Source: Mycolicibacterium tusciae (lineage in GTDB: Bacteria > Actinomycetota > Actinomycetes > Mycobacteriales > Mycobacteriaceae). Taken from it: a stretch of 64,000 bases of DNA. The stretch spans positions 186,001 to 250,000 of the forward strand of contig NZ_MVIM01000005.1 of NCBI RefSeq assembly GCF_002086795.1. Reading direction: 5' to 3'. A program made the translations under genes and the position numbers. Below, one piece after another: positions 49,725 through 58,188 of this stretch. Below the pieces are notes generated by a model that worked only from the letters and a program-made list of their open reading frames with translations, ran no database searches and was not told the DNA's origin. Each line of letters opens with the position of its first letter. Within the stretch, counting starts at the first letter, position 1.

Positions 49725-50424
49725 GAAGGCGTTCGGCGACCGCGATGTCCGCAGCGTAGGTCACCTTGAGGTTGCGCTGTTCGCCGCGGAACGTGCGGAC
49801 CTCGACATCGGAGAATGCTTCGACACACGACGATGTGTCGGTGCCCTCGAACCCTTCGCGGTCGGCCGCGCGGTATGCCTGCAACAGCGTCGCGGCGCGA
49901 AACGCCTGGGGGGTCTGGACGCGCACCAATGCTGCCGAGCCGGCCATCAATTCGACGTCATGGCCGCTGGTGCGAATCACATCCGCGACCGGTATCGCGG
50001 GGATGGCGCCACCGAATTCGCGGGCGACCGACAGTGCGGTGACGAACATGTCGGGCCCGGCAACCGGCCGGGCGGCGTCGTGGATGATGACGACGTCGAC
50101 GGCCCCGGAGTCGATGTCGGTTGCCAGATACCGCAGCACATTGGACTCCGACGCGTGCCTGGTGTCGCCGCCCTCGACGAACTCGACTGTGGCCGTTGGT
50201 ACTTCCTGCTGCAGCGTATCCCTGGCCAACTCGTACTCTCCGCGCCGGAACACCAGCACGGTACGAGCGATCTCGGGCACTCGTGCCAGGGTGTCGATTG
50301 ACCACGCCACCATGGAGCGGCCGGCGATCCGCAGGTAGGCCTTGTTGCCGTCGGCGCCGACCCGGGTTCCCAGACCGGCTGCCAAGACGACGGCGACGGC
50401 GTCGGGGCCAGTCCTTGCGCTCAT
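49711..50424 (-). CDS. IspD-like cytidylyltransferase (2-C-methyl-D-erythritol 4-phosphate cytidylyltransferase family)
   Basis: A protein of 237 residues with an intact nucleotide loop VVLAAGLGTRVGADGNKAYL at residues 13-32, HDAARPVAGPD near residue 115, and PQAFRA near residue 172. It should transfer CMP to a sugar or methylerythritol phosphate. In mycobacteria the housekeeping ispD lies beside ispF, but here no ispF is adjacent, so this may be a second copy or a related enzyme; the symbol is therefore withheld. It overlaps the degenerate paralogue at 49029 by 14 bp, in opposite orientation. Confidence 0.8.
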   Translation of the reverse strand: MSARTGPDAVAVVLAAGLGTRVGADGNKAYLRIAGRSMVAWSIDTLARVPEIARTVLVFRRGEYELARDTLQQEVPTATVEFVEGGDTRHASESNVLRYLATDIDSGAVDVVIIHDAARPVAGPDMFVTALSVAREFGGAIPAIPVADVIRTSGHDVELMAGSAALVRVQTPQAFRAATLLQAYRAADREGFEGTDTSSCVEAFSDVEVRTFRGEQRNLKVTYAADIAVAERLLTRR

Positions 50425-50476
50425 GTTGACATCTTGTCACCGCGGGCCGCCCCGCCGCGGTGCGCTGTTAGCCCGG

Positions 50477-50920
50477 TCAGTTCGCGAGGTCGAAAGCGTG
50501 GCGCACCTTCGTCGGTCTGATGCGGACGACGAGCTCGCCGGGCACCCCGTTGCGACGCCCGTACTCCTCTGCCCGGTCCGCGCCCATGTACCGGCCACCG
50601 GTGCGGGTGGCGATGTCGAGTAGTTCCCGAGGATCCTCGCGGATCTGCGCGATGCCTTGGATCTGGACAAAGGAATACGGCGGATGCGGGTCGTCGACGC
50701 ACATCACGACCCGCGGATCACGAGCGATGGCTCGACCTTTCGCGGTGTCCTTGCCGGTGTTGAAGGCCAGCTCGCCCTCGTCCACGACAAACCAGACCGG
50801 CGCCACCAGCGGTCGACCGTCGGAGGCCAGGTACCCCAACATGCCCGTGCGGGTCCCCTCGGAGAGGAACGCGGTGACGTCGTCGGAAAGTTGATCCACC
50901 CGCTCCACGGTAGGACGCAC
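50477..50920 (-). CDS. PPOX-class oxidoreductase, probably F420-dependent
   Basis: A protein of 147 residues with the split-barrel flavin/deazaflavin fold. It has FLSEGTRTGMLGYLASDGRPLVAPVWFV near residues 18-45 and FNTGKDTAKGRAI near residue 53, typical of small F420-binding mycobacterial proteins (FDOR-B type). It may reduce a quinone, biliverdin-type or unsaturated substrate. The membrane peptide gene starts 135 bp upstream on the same strand. Confidence 0.83.
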   Translation of the reverse strand: MRPTVERVDQLSDDVTAFLSEGTRTGMLGYLASDGRPLVAPVWFVVDEGELAFNTGKDTAKGRAIARDPRVVMCVDDPHPPYSFVQIQGIAQIREDPRELLDIATRTGGRYMGADRAEEYGRRNGVPGELVVRIRPTKVRHAFDLAN

Positions 50921-50938
50921 CCGCCCCGCCGTCGACCG

Positions 50939-51055
50939 TCAGTCTTCTGCATGCCGGTCGTGGTCCCACCGCTCCAGGCGCGCCTGCAGGCTGTACAGGC
51001 CGACCGCGGCGAGCGGAACGCAGACCGAGATGCCCATCACCCAGAACGCGTTCAT
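50939..51055 (-). CDS. Small membrane protein (38 residues)
   Basis: A small gene with one hydrophobic helix (MNAFWVMGISVCVPLAAVGLY) followed by a short charged tail rich in Arg, Asp and His. Its ATG at 51055 overlaps the stop of the SARP-like regulator by 4 bp (ATGA), which argues for real, coupled translation. It is not an obvious member of a known family. It might bind the regulator or another membrane protein, or serve as a small sensor. Confidence 0.6.
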   Translation of the reverse strand: MNAFWVMGISVCVPLAAVGLYSLQARLERWDHDRHAED

Positions 51056-51552
51056 GATGTCCTCGATTCGGCGGCGCACCGGTCGGCGATCATCTGCAGC
51101 GCCGTCTTGCGCTTGAGGTGGTAGTTGTCGCGATCGCTGATGACCCACTGCTCGAACCACCGGTCGAGGAGGTCGCCCGCGCGAAGCAGCTGAAGCAAGT
51201 CGGCCATCAGCTGTGCGTCGGCGTTGCCGTCGAGCAGCTGTTCGATGAGATCGGCCGAGCGGTGGAAGTCGACGTAGACGCCTGGAGAGAGCTGCAGGTA
51301 TTGCGGATCCACCGTCAGCAGGGGCCCGGCGCCGGCGGGCCTGAGGCGCCACATCGCCGATCGCAGGCTCGCGACGGCCCGGGGAATATGGACGTTTGGC
51401 CAGAGCTTGGCGCACACCCAGAGGCGGTGCACAGGTTTGCGCTTCATCGCGACGAGCGCGACGAGCCGTTGAGAGGCGGGCGGCAGGGTGAGGTGCCGAT
51501 CGCCGTGGTACACCGCGAAGTCGCCGAGCAGGCTCACTGAGAACTGGTCCAC
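51052..51552 (-). CDS. Stand-alone SARP/BTAD-type transcriptional regulator
   Basis: A short regulator of 166 residues. The first 100 residues form an OmpR/SARP-type winged helix with a Leu-Gly-Asp-Phe start (VSLLGDFAVYHGDRHLTLPPASQRLVALVAM) and SLRSAMWRLRPAG. The rest is a partial activation helix domain. The full-length SARP ATPase modules are missing. It is divergent from the ltrA gene (106 bp) with a 16-bp inverted repeat between them. Translationally coupled to the 38-residue membrane peptide. Confidence 0.78.
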   Translation of the reverse strand: MDQFSVSLLGDFAVYHGDRHLTLPPASQRLVALVAMKRKPVHRLWVCAKLWPNVHIPRAVASLRSAMWRLRPAGAGPLLTVDPQYLQLSPGVYVDFHRSADLIEQLLDGNADAQLMADLLQLLRAGDLLDRWFEQWVISDRDNYHLKRKTALQMIADRCAAESRTS

Positions 51553-51587
51553 GTTTCGATCGTGGATCCCGGAACCCGCGATGGCGT

Positions 51588-51603
51588 GAGTAGTGCGCTA
51601 CTC
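51588..51603. promoter_or_regulatory. Inverted repeat between the SARP-like and ltrA genes
   Basis: GAGTAG-TGCG-CTACTC has perfect 6-base arms with a 4-base spacer. It lies 36 bp before the regulator start on the minus strand and 55 bp before the ltrA start. It is a reasonable operator for the regulator at 51052. Confidence 0.5.
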
Positions 51604-51658
51604 CATACCTCACCGATGTCGTGCGGTGCCTCGCCAGGGGATGCGGTGAAATGTAGCC

Positions 51659-52921
51659 ATGAGCGACGAGCAGCAACCGATCACGATCCAGCACCGGTTC
51701 CGACGGATGGCGGGTCGGGATCCCGACGAAATGCATCGGGCCGCTACGCCGCTCGAGCTGCTGTTCGACCTGACGTTCGTCATCGCGTTCGGCATCGCCG
51801 CCAACGAGTTCGCTCACATGCTGGTCGAGAACCACGTCGGCGCGGGTCTGCTGGGGTTCGTGCTCGCCACGTTCTCGGTGTGCTGGGCTTGGATCAACTT
51901 CAGCTGGTTCGCCTCTGCCTACGACACCGACGACTGGGTGTACCGGCTGATGACGATGCTGCAGATGGTCGGCGTCATCGTCATGGCGCTCGGCTTCCCG
52001 CCGATGTTCGCCTCGATCGAACACGCTGAGTACGTGGACAGCCGGGTGATGGTGGCCGGGTACGTGATCATGCGAATCGCGTTGGTAGGGCAGTGGTTAC
52101 GCGCGGCCAAGCAGGACCCGGCACGGCGTTCCGCCTGCCTCACGTACGCGCTGTGGGTCACCGTGGCGCAGTTCGGCTGGATCGCCGGTGCGCTGGTGCA
52201 CAAGTCGATCCCGGTGACGTTCGCCTTGGTGGCGGTGCTGATCGGAGTGGAAACGCTGGGGCCGATCATCGCCGAATACCGTGCCGGGGGCACCCCATGG
52301 CACGCCCATCACATCGCCGAACGCTACGGCCTGCTGGCGATCATCGCGCTCGGCGAGGGTGTAGTCGGGACGGTGGCGTCGCTGTCGGCCGTGGTCGGCG
52401 CGCAGGGCTGGTCGTACGACGCCGCGTTCGTGGTGGTGGCCGGTATCGGGCTGACGTTCGGAATGTGGTGGTCGTACTTCGTGGTGCCACAGGCGGAGTT
52501 GTTGCGTGCCCATCGCGAGAGGTCGTTCTGGTTCGGCTACCTGCCGATCGTGATGTACGGCGCCATCGTGGCAACGGGCGCGGGTCTGCACGCCGCCGCG
52601 TATTACATCGAGCATCACTCCAAGTTGAGCTCCATGCAGACGGTCTTGGCCGTGGCGCTGCCGGTCGGCTTGTATGTCATTTCCATCTACGCGCTCTATT
52701 TTGTGATCGTCCGGAAGATCGCGGTGTTCCACGTCGTGCTCCTGGTGCTCACCGCGGCCGTGCTTGGCGTCGCCGTGTGGTTCGCCGCGGCGGGCTTTTC
52801 GATGGCCAACTGCCTTCTGGTCGTCACGCTGGCGCCGCTGGTAACGGTGATCGGCTATGAAATCGCCGGCCACCGGCACGCCGCGGCGGACATCGCCAAG
52901 GCGCTGGAAGGCGACCGTTAG
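51659..52921 (+). CDS. ltrA: LtrA family membrane protein (low temperature requirement A)
   Basis: A protein of 420 residues with the conserved LtrA start: RAATPLELLFDLTFVIAFGIAANEFAHML near residue 28 and FATFSVCWAWINFSWFASAYDTDD near residue 66. Roughly ten to twelve membrane segments cover the rest. LtrA proteins are of unknown biochemical function; the name comes from a Listeria cold-growth mutant. The ATG at 51659 is the first in-frame methionine of the conserved region. Its stop overlaps the convergent MFS gene by 4 bp. Confidence 0.88.
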   Translation: MSDEQQPITIQHRFRRMAGRDPDEMHRAATPLELLFDLTFVIAFGIAANEFAHMLVENHVGAGLLGFVLATFSVCWAWINFSWFASAYDTDDWVYRLMTMLQMVGVIVMALGFPPMFASIEHAEYVDSRVMVAGYVIMRIALVGQWLRAAKQDPARRSACLTYALWVTVAQFGWIAGALVHKSIPVTFALVAVLIGVETLGPIIAEYRAGGTPWHAHHIAERYGLLAIIALGEGVVGTVASLSAVVGAQGWSYDAAFVVVAGIGLTFGMWWSYFVVPQAELLRAHRERSFWFGYLPIVMYGAIVATGAGLHAAAYYIEHHSKLSSMQTVLAVALPVGLYVISIYALYFVIVRKIAVFHVVLLVLTAAVLGVAVWFAAAGFSMANCLLVVTLAPLVTVIGYEIAGHRHAAADIAKALEGDR

Positions 52922-54192
52922 CGGGGCTGCGCGGGGTGCGGCTCGAACCCCTCGATCAGCATCCGTTCGTTCTCCGCCCGCATCACGGCGCGCGCCTTGC
53001 GGCGCGTGATGAGGATGCCCACCACCGCCAGCGCCCAGATGGCGTACTGAACCGTCCACGCCACCCGAAACGACTCGAACGAGATGTCGCCGACCGCGTC
53101 GAGGATGACGCCCATGAACTGCATGACCAACAGCGACGCGATGAAACCGCCCATGTTGACCATGCCCGACGCGGTGCCGAGCGTGGCCCGCGGATTGAAG
53201 GTTCGGGCGAAGTCGAACCCGACCATCGATCCGGGGCCGCCGACCGAAATGACCACCACGAGCACTACCAGAAGCCATAGCGGCGCCCGGCCGGGCAGCG
53301 CCAACACCACGGACCAGATGACGGCGTTGCTGGCGATGATGCAGAGCACCAGCCGCGACCTGCGATTCGGATGACGTCCGGTGAAGATGCCGACCAGAAT
53401 GCCGGCGGAGATCGCGGCGACCACCGACAGAGTCAGTAGGGTTCCTGCGATGGTTGCCGAAAGACCCTGAGCAACAGTCAGATACGGCACACCCCACATC
53501 AGCGCAAACACCGTCACCGAGAACTGCGTGCCCATATGCGTGAAGAAGCCCAACCGGGTCCCCGGTCGCAGCCACACCGTTTTCACGCTGACCAGTACTT
53601 CGCGCAGCGACGTGGCTTCGGCTTCCACGATGTGGCCCCCGGGAGTGTCCTCGACCAGCAGCAGGGTGAGCACGATCGACAGCACTCCCAGCGCGGCCAC
53701 CGAGACATAGGCGGTGGTCCAGCCCGAGCCGGCGAGCAGGGCGAAGAACGGGATGGCGGACAGCACCTGGCCGAGCTGGCCGCAGATCCCGGTCAGCTGC
53801 GTGACCAGCGGCACCTGGCGGGGGCTGAACCAATGCGGAACCAGGCGCAGCACCGAGATGAAGGTGAACGCGTCACCCAGTCCGACGACCGCACGCGCAC
53901 CGATGGCGACCGGCAGGGATTCGGTGAACGCCAACGCCAGCTGGCCCGACGCCATCAGTGTGGCACCCGCAACGATCAGCGTTTTGGAACCGAACCGATC
54001 GAGCAGCAGCCCGGCCGGAACCTGCGCGCCGGCGTAGACGACGACCTGCAGCACCACAAACGCCGACAAGACGGTGGGGCTCGCTGTGAATCGGTCGGCC
54101 GCGTCCAGGCCGGAAACCCCGAGCGTGGTGCGGTCGAGGACGGCGACGATATAGGCGAAGAGTCCGGTGGTCCACACGATCCAGGGACGCAC
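52918..54192 (-). CDS. Major facilitator superfamily (MFS) transporter
   Basis: A transporter of 424 residues with about twelve membrane segments. Its start is MRPWIVWTTGLFAYIVAVLDRTTLGVSGLDAA, the first helix of typical ACS/NNP-like or MFS-type nutrient carriers. A motif like LLLDRFGSKTLIVAGATLMASGQ is near residue 60, matching the loop 2-3 signature G-x3-D-R-x-G-R/K. The cargo cannot be identified from sequence. It stands alone: the gene upstream on the other strand is MerR, 333 bp away, with AT-rich DNA between. Confidence 0.85.
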   Translation of the reverse strand: MRPWIVWTTGLFAYIVAVLDRTTLGVSGLDAADRFTASPTVLSAFVVLQVVVYAGAQVPAGLLLDRFGSKTLIVAGATLMASGQLALAFTESLPVAIGARAVVGLGDAFTFISVLRLVPHWFSPRQVPLVTQLTGICGQLGQVLSAIPFFALLAGSGWTTAYVSVAALGVLSIVLTLLLVEDTPGGHIVEAEATSLREVLVSVKTVWLRPGTRLGFFTHMGTQFSVTVFALMWGVPYLTVAQGLSATIAGTLLTLSVVAAISAGILVGIFTGRHPNRRSRLVLCIIASNAVIWSVVLALPGRAPLWLLVVLVVVISVGGPGSMVGFDFARTFNPRATLGTASGMVNMGGFIASLLVMQFMGVILDAVGDISFESFRVAWTVQYAIWALAVVGILITRRKARAVMRAENERMLIEGFEPHPAQPR

Positions 54193-54525
54193 GCCGAAAC
54201 CTCGCTACCGCCGATTTGTCTTAATGTCTGCCAAATTCATCCTCCCGCAACGACCGCTCAGGAAGCCAATCCGTCAGCGGTGAAATCACTCACCCGATCG
54301 GCCAGCCTCGGCTGGCAAAGTTGGCTGCAAAGTTGCATTCAAATATAGTGAAAAATTACCACAGAGGTAAATTTGCTGATGACAGCCTATCAATGGATTA
54401 GCTGAAGTCTCATTCCGTTGTTAGGTAATCATTCGCTAAATCTGCATGTTCGCGCTAGAGTGGAGCGATGAACCGTCGCGGTCCACGGCTACTTCGCGCC
54501 CCGATGTTGATCGGGGTGCGTTTCG
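54193..54525. other. AT-rich intergenic region with repeats, upstream of the MerR gene
   Basis: 333 bp without genes between MFS (minus) and MerR (plus). It includes a 7-bp inverted repeat GCCAGCC-TC-GGCTGGC at 54301-54316, two direct copies of GCAAAGTTG 12 bp apart (54315-54323 and 54327-54335), a TTACC-ACAGA-GGTAA dyad near 54356-54370, and an AT-rich stretch from about 54335 to 54450 that stands out from the GC-rich surroundings and likely holds the promoter. Confidence 0.55.
54499..54516 (+). promoter_or_regulatory. Hairpin in the MerR leader
   Basis: CCCCGAT (54499-54505) pairs perfectly with ATCGGGG (54510-54516), with a GTTG loop, only 9 bases before the ATG at 54526. The GGGG of the right arm is the best Shine-Dalgarno candidate, so the hairpin could hide it. 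It may equally be a DNA operator. Confidence 0.45.
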
Positions 54526-55326
54526 ATGGCTGAGTACCGTCTCGAAGAACTCGCCCGGATATCCGGCGTCAGTGCCCGCAATATCCGCGCCTACCGTGAA
54601 CGCGGGCTGCTCGACGCGCCCCGCCGCGTAGGCCGTTCGGCGTTTTACGACGACTACCACCTCTCGCAGTTGCGCACCATCAACCAGCTGCTTCGCCGCG
54701 GCTTCAACTCGGCCCACATCGCCGAGTTCTTTGCGAGCATGCGTCAAGGCGCCGACCTGGCCGACATCCTGGGTATCCAGCGCGCGCTGTTGGGGCCCAC
54801 GCCGAACGACGTATCCGACGGTGCATCCGACGCGGGCGACCAGCGGCCCTCCGACGATGGACCGATCCCGGGACCCCGTGCCGTCCGCATCGATCCGGAC
54901 GGTGAGGCTGCGCGAAAGTTGATCGAACTCGGCTTCGCCGAGGCGCGCGCCGACAGCGTCGTCGTCGTCGACCCGTCGATCGCCGAGATTCTGGGCCGCA
55001 CTTCCGATCAGCTGCTCTACGTCCGCGCGCTGCTGCGAATCTACGAGTCGTCCCGGGACGCCGCCGACGGCCTGGTCAGTGGCTTCGTCCGGGCCCTTGG
55101 CGATTCCGTCGAGGCGAAGTTCGGGAAGGACCATCGGCCCAAGCCGCGCGAGGTGGACGACCTGGGGCAGATGGCCAGGGACTACCGCGAGCTATGGGGT
55201 CACGTCTTGTCGATTCGCATGGAGGAGTCACTGCGGCGGCAGCTGGCGACGGCGGCGTCGGGCCATCCAGCCGGCGGCTTGCTGAGTGAGCTCCTGCGCC
55301 GGTGCGCCGTCGCTACACCCGGCTGA
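54526..55326 (+). CDS. MerR family transcriptional regulator
   Basis: A regulator of 266 residues. The N-terminal MerR winged helix is clear (YRLEELARISGVSARNIRAYRERGLLDAPRRVGRSAFYDDYHLSQLRTINQLLRRGF, residues 4-60). A linker with DGASDAGDQRP follows, then an effector domain of about 150 residues that I do not recognise. Such a long C-terminal domain suggests ligand binding. It is convergent with the PotC-like permease (14 bp overlap) and 333 bp from the MFS gene, so its target is uncertain. Confidence 0.88.
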   Translation: MAEYRLEELARISGVSARNIRAYRERGLLDAPRRVGRSAFYDDYHLSQLRTINQLLRRGFNSAHIAEFFASMRQGADLADILGIQRALLGPTPNDVSDGASDAGDQRPSDDGPIPGPRAVRIDPDGEAARKLIELGFAEARADSVVVVDPSIAEILGRTSDQLLYVRALLRIYESSRDAADGLVSGFVRALGDSVEAKFGKDHRPKPREVDDLGQMARDYRELWGHVLSIRMEESLRRQLATAASGHPAGGLLSELLRRCAVATPG

Positions 55327-56113
55327 CGGCGGGATCTCCGCCGAAGCGCTGCGCCAGCCACACCGGGATTATTGCGACAATGGTCAGCGCGGCGGCGACG
55401 ACGTTGATCACGGGTGCCTGGTTGGGGCGGAAGAGGTTTCCGAAAATCCAGATCGGGAGTGTCTGCACCGTCGGGCCTGCCGTGAACGTCGTGACGACGA
55501 TCTCGTCGAAGGACAGGGCGAACGCGAGCACCGCACCCGCGACCACCGAACCCCGCATCATCGGGAAGGTCACGTAGCGGAAGGTCTGCCACGACGACGC
55601 GCCGAGGTCGGCCGAGGCGTCTTCCAGGCTGCTTCCCATCCGGCGCAGCCGCGCCTGAGTGTTGTTGAAGACGATCACGATGCAGAACGTCGCGTGCCCG
55701 ATGATGACGGTGGCCATGCCCAGAGACACGCCGAGTGCGGATGTGAACGTCGCATTCAGCGCAATACCGGTGACGATCCCCGGCAGCGTGATCGGTAGCA
55801 CCACAAGCAGACTCACCACATGCTTGCCGAAGAAGTCGTAACGCTGCACTGCGACCGCTGCCATCGTGCCCAGCACCAGCGCGATGACCGTTGCGCCGAG
55901 ACCGACGACAACCGAGTTCACGAGGGACTGCCACATGCCGTGGCTGTTCCAGGCGTCCGACCACCAGTGCAGCGTGAATCCCGTCGGGGGAAAAGCAAAG
56001 GTGCGGGAGGTGTTGAACGCGTTGATCACTACCAGGAGCAGTGGTGCATAGAGGAATAGCAGCACGAGCAGCGTCCAACCCCGGACGAGGCGGCGGGCGG
56101 TGTTCGACAGCAT
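55313..56113 (-). CDS. potC: ABC transporter permease, PotC-like
   Basis: A permease of 266 residues with six membrane helices. The cytoplasmic EAA loop is seen as LEDASADLGASSWQTFRYVTFPMMRGSVVAGA near residue 155. It is the last gene of the operon potA-potD-potB-potC, whose members overlap or are close by: its start overlaps the PotB-like stop by one base. It forms the membrane pore with the PotB-like subunit. The substrate is polyamine-like by family but not certain. Confidence 0.85.
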   Translation of the reverse strand: MLSNTARRLVRGWTLLVLLFLYAPLLLVVINAFNTSRTFAFPPTGFTLHWWSDAWNSHGMWQSLVNSVVVGLGATVIALVLGTMAAVAVQRYDFFGKHVVSLLVVLPITLPGIVTGIALNATFTSALGVSLGMATVIIGHATFCIVIVFNNTQARLRRMGSSLEDASADLGASSWQTFRYVTFPMMRGSVVAGAVLAFALSFDEIVVTTFTAGPTVQTLPIWIFGNLFRPNQAPVINVVAAALTIVAIIPVWLAQRFGGDPAVSRV

Positions 56114-56985
56114 CAGATGTTCTCCAGTGCGCCCGTGCGCCGCATCGCCAAGAGGTAGGCCACGATCGCCAGCAGCGGGATGATCGACAACGCGGCGGCC
56201 AGTGGCTGGTTGTTGGCGGTGACGAGTTGGCCATAGATGATGTTGCCGAGCAATTGAGTCTTGCCGCCCACGATCGTCACCGCGATGTAGTCACCGAGCG
56301 ACAGCGAAAAGGTGAAGATCGAGCCCGCGGCGATACCGGGGAACACCAACGGCGCCATCACCATTCGGAGGGTGGACATATCGGAGGCACCGAGGTCGGC
56401 GCTCGCGTCGAGCAGCGAGTCCGGGACGCGGGAGCACGCCACGAACACCGGGAGGACCATGTAGGGCAGCCAAAGATAGGTCAGTGTGACGATGGTGGCA
56501 GCCAGGCCGTACCCGGGTGTGTAGTCGGTCGCCCAGACCAGTGGGCCTTCGGGGGATAGAAGCATGCGCCACGCGTACGCCTTGACCAGATAACTGGCCC
56601 ACAGCGGGGTCGTCACTGCGACCACGAGCGCGAGCCGTACCCGCGGTGACGCGACCTTGGCCATGTAGAACGCCAGCGGCACGGCGAGCACGGCGCAGAT
56701 CACGGTGACGGCCAGCGCCACCGATACGGTGCGCACCGCCGCTGTACGGAAAAGCTCGTCGGTCGCCACCCGCGCGATGTTGTCGAAGGTGAACGAGTGC
56801 ACCACCGCGCCGGTGAAGGCATCTGTGCTCCAGAAGGCCGAAACCAGAAGCACGGCAAGGGATCCGAGATAGGCGATCACCAGCCAGGCCAAGGGTGGCA
56901 CGAGCAGGAAGCCGAGGCTGATCCGCCGTCGGTGAGACGGCCGCAGCGGCGCAACTTGTCTGTTCTTCGCGCGAGCGCTCATCAC
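56113..56985 (-). CDS. potB: ABC transporter permease, PotB-like
   Basis: A permease of 290 residues with six membrane segments and the EAA loop LLDASADLGASDMSTLRMVMAPLVFPGIAAGSIF near residue 192. Adjacent GTG (56985) and ATG (56982) codons are both possible starts. It is 9 bp downstream of the PotD-like gene and forms a heterodimer with PotC. It is in the putrescine/spermidine importer family. Confidence 0.85.
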   Translation of the reverse strand: MMSARAKNRQVAPLRPSHRRRISLGFLLVPPLAWLVIAYLGSLAVLLVSAFWSTDAFTGAVVHSFTFDNIARVATDELFRTAAVRTVSVALAVTVICAVLAVPLAFYMAKVASPRVRLALVVAVTTPLWASYLVKAYAWRMLLSPEGPLVWATDYTPGYGLAATIVTLTYLWLPYMVLPVFVACSRVPDSLLDASADLGASDMSTLRMVMAPLVFPGIAAGSIFTFSLSLGDYIAVTIVGGKTQLLGNIIYGQLVTANNQPLAAALSIIPLLAIVAYLLAMRRTGALENI

Positions 56986-56994
56986 CGCGCAACA

Positions 56995-58185
56995 TCACCC
57001 CTTGATCTGCTGCCACTTGTCGACCCACTCGTTGTAGGCCGTGCAGTTTTCCCCGCTGCCGTCCACGCAGTTCTTCTGCGGCGTGGTCCAGTAATGGATC
57101 TTGGCGGCGAAGTCCTCGTCGGTGGCGTGGTAGATGTCGCAGAAGTCCGGTTCGACGGTGTACTTGCACGCTTCGGTATTGGCCGGTGCCTCACCGAAGA
57201 ACTCGGCGACCTGGGCATTGACCTCGGGGGAGGAGATCCAATTCATCCACTTGTACATGCAATTGGGATGCGCGGCCTTCGACGAGATCATCCAGGTGTC
57301 CGACCACCCCGTTGAACCCTCTTTGGGCAGAACGGTGTTGACCTGCACCCTGTTCTCCGCGCCGATCGTGTTCGCGATGACCTGCCATGTCGTACCGATG
57401 ACCGACGTGCCGGATTCGAACGCCTGCACCTCCTTGGTGTAGTCCGACCAGTACTCGCCGATGTTCTCCCGCTGCTTCTTGAGCAATTCGGTTGCCGCGT
57501 CGAGCTGTTCGGGCGTCAGCGAGTACGGATCCTTGATACCGAGTTCCGGCTTCGACTTGGACAGGTACAGCGCCGCGTCGGCAATGTAGATCGGGGAGTC
57601 GTACGCGGTGACCCTGCCCTTGTACTTGTCCGCGTCGTCGAATACCGCCGCCCATGAGTTCGGGGCATCACGTACGACCTCGATGTTGTACATCAGCAGA
57701 TTGGCGCCCCAGCCGTGCGGGATCCCATACATCTTGCCGTCCACCGAATTCCACGGTTTGTCCTTGAGGAACGACGAAATGGAGGCGTAGTTCGGTACGA
57801 GATCGGTGTTCACCGGGGCGACATCGCCGGCGTAGATCAACCGCAACGTCGCGTCGCCGGACGCGGACACGCCGTCGTACTGGCCGCTGCGCATCAGCTG
57901 CACCATCTCGTCGGAGGTGTTGCCGAGCTTCACGTTGACCTGGCAACCGGTCTGTCGCTCAAACGGCGTCACCCAGTCGGCGGTGCTGTCGTTCGAACCG
58001 TCCTCGGCGTAGCCCGCCCATGCGATCAGGTTGAGTTCGCCCTCGCCGTCGCCGACGGCCCCCATGGGCTCCAGCTTCGGCGGCGGCTCGTCTCTGCCGG
58101 GTTGGTCGGAGCACCCGGTGATGCCGGCCAGCACGAGGGCGGCGCACGCGGCGAGCACAAGACTGACTTGTGTCCTGGACGGCAT
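56995..58185 (-). CDS. potD: Substrate-binding lipoprotein, PotD-like
   Basis: A protein of 396 residues with a lipoprotein signal (LVLAACAALVLAGITGC; the cysteine near residue 25 is lipidated). The mature part resembles periplasmic spermidine/putrescine-binding proteins: LNLIAWAGYAEDG near residue 52 and YGIPHGWGANLLMYN near residue 155, both ligand-pocket segments. It binds the ligand outside the membrane and delivers it to the PotB/PotC pore. It follows the ATPase gene by 3 bp. Confidence 0.86.
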   Translation of the reverse strand: MPSRTQVSLVLAACAALVLAGITGCSDQPGRDEPPPKLEPMGAVGDGEGELNLIAWAGYAEDGSNDSTADWVTPFERQTGCQVNVKLGNTSDEMVQLMRSGQYDGVSASGDATLRLIYAGDVAPVNTDLVPNYASISSFLKDKPWNSVDGKMYGIPHGWGANLLMYNIEVVRDAPNSWAAVFDDADKYKGRVTAYDSPIYIADAALYLSKSKPELGIKDPYSLTPEQLDAATELLKKQRENIGEYWSDYTKEVQAFESGTSVIGTTWQVIANTIGAENRVQVNTVLPKEGSTGWSDTWMISSKAAHPNCMYKWMNWISSPEVNAQVAEFFGEAPANTEACKYTVEPDFCDIYHATDEDFAAKIHYWTTPQKNCVDGSGENCTAYNEWVDKWQQIKG

Positions 58186-58188
58186 TCG

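Noticed and set aside
52097..53833. A 578-codon minus-strand open frame over ltrA and the MFS gene
   Set aside because: It is out of frame with both convincing membrane-protein genes and has no recognisable motif.
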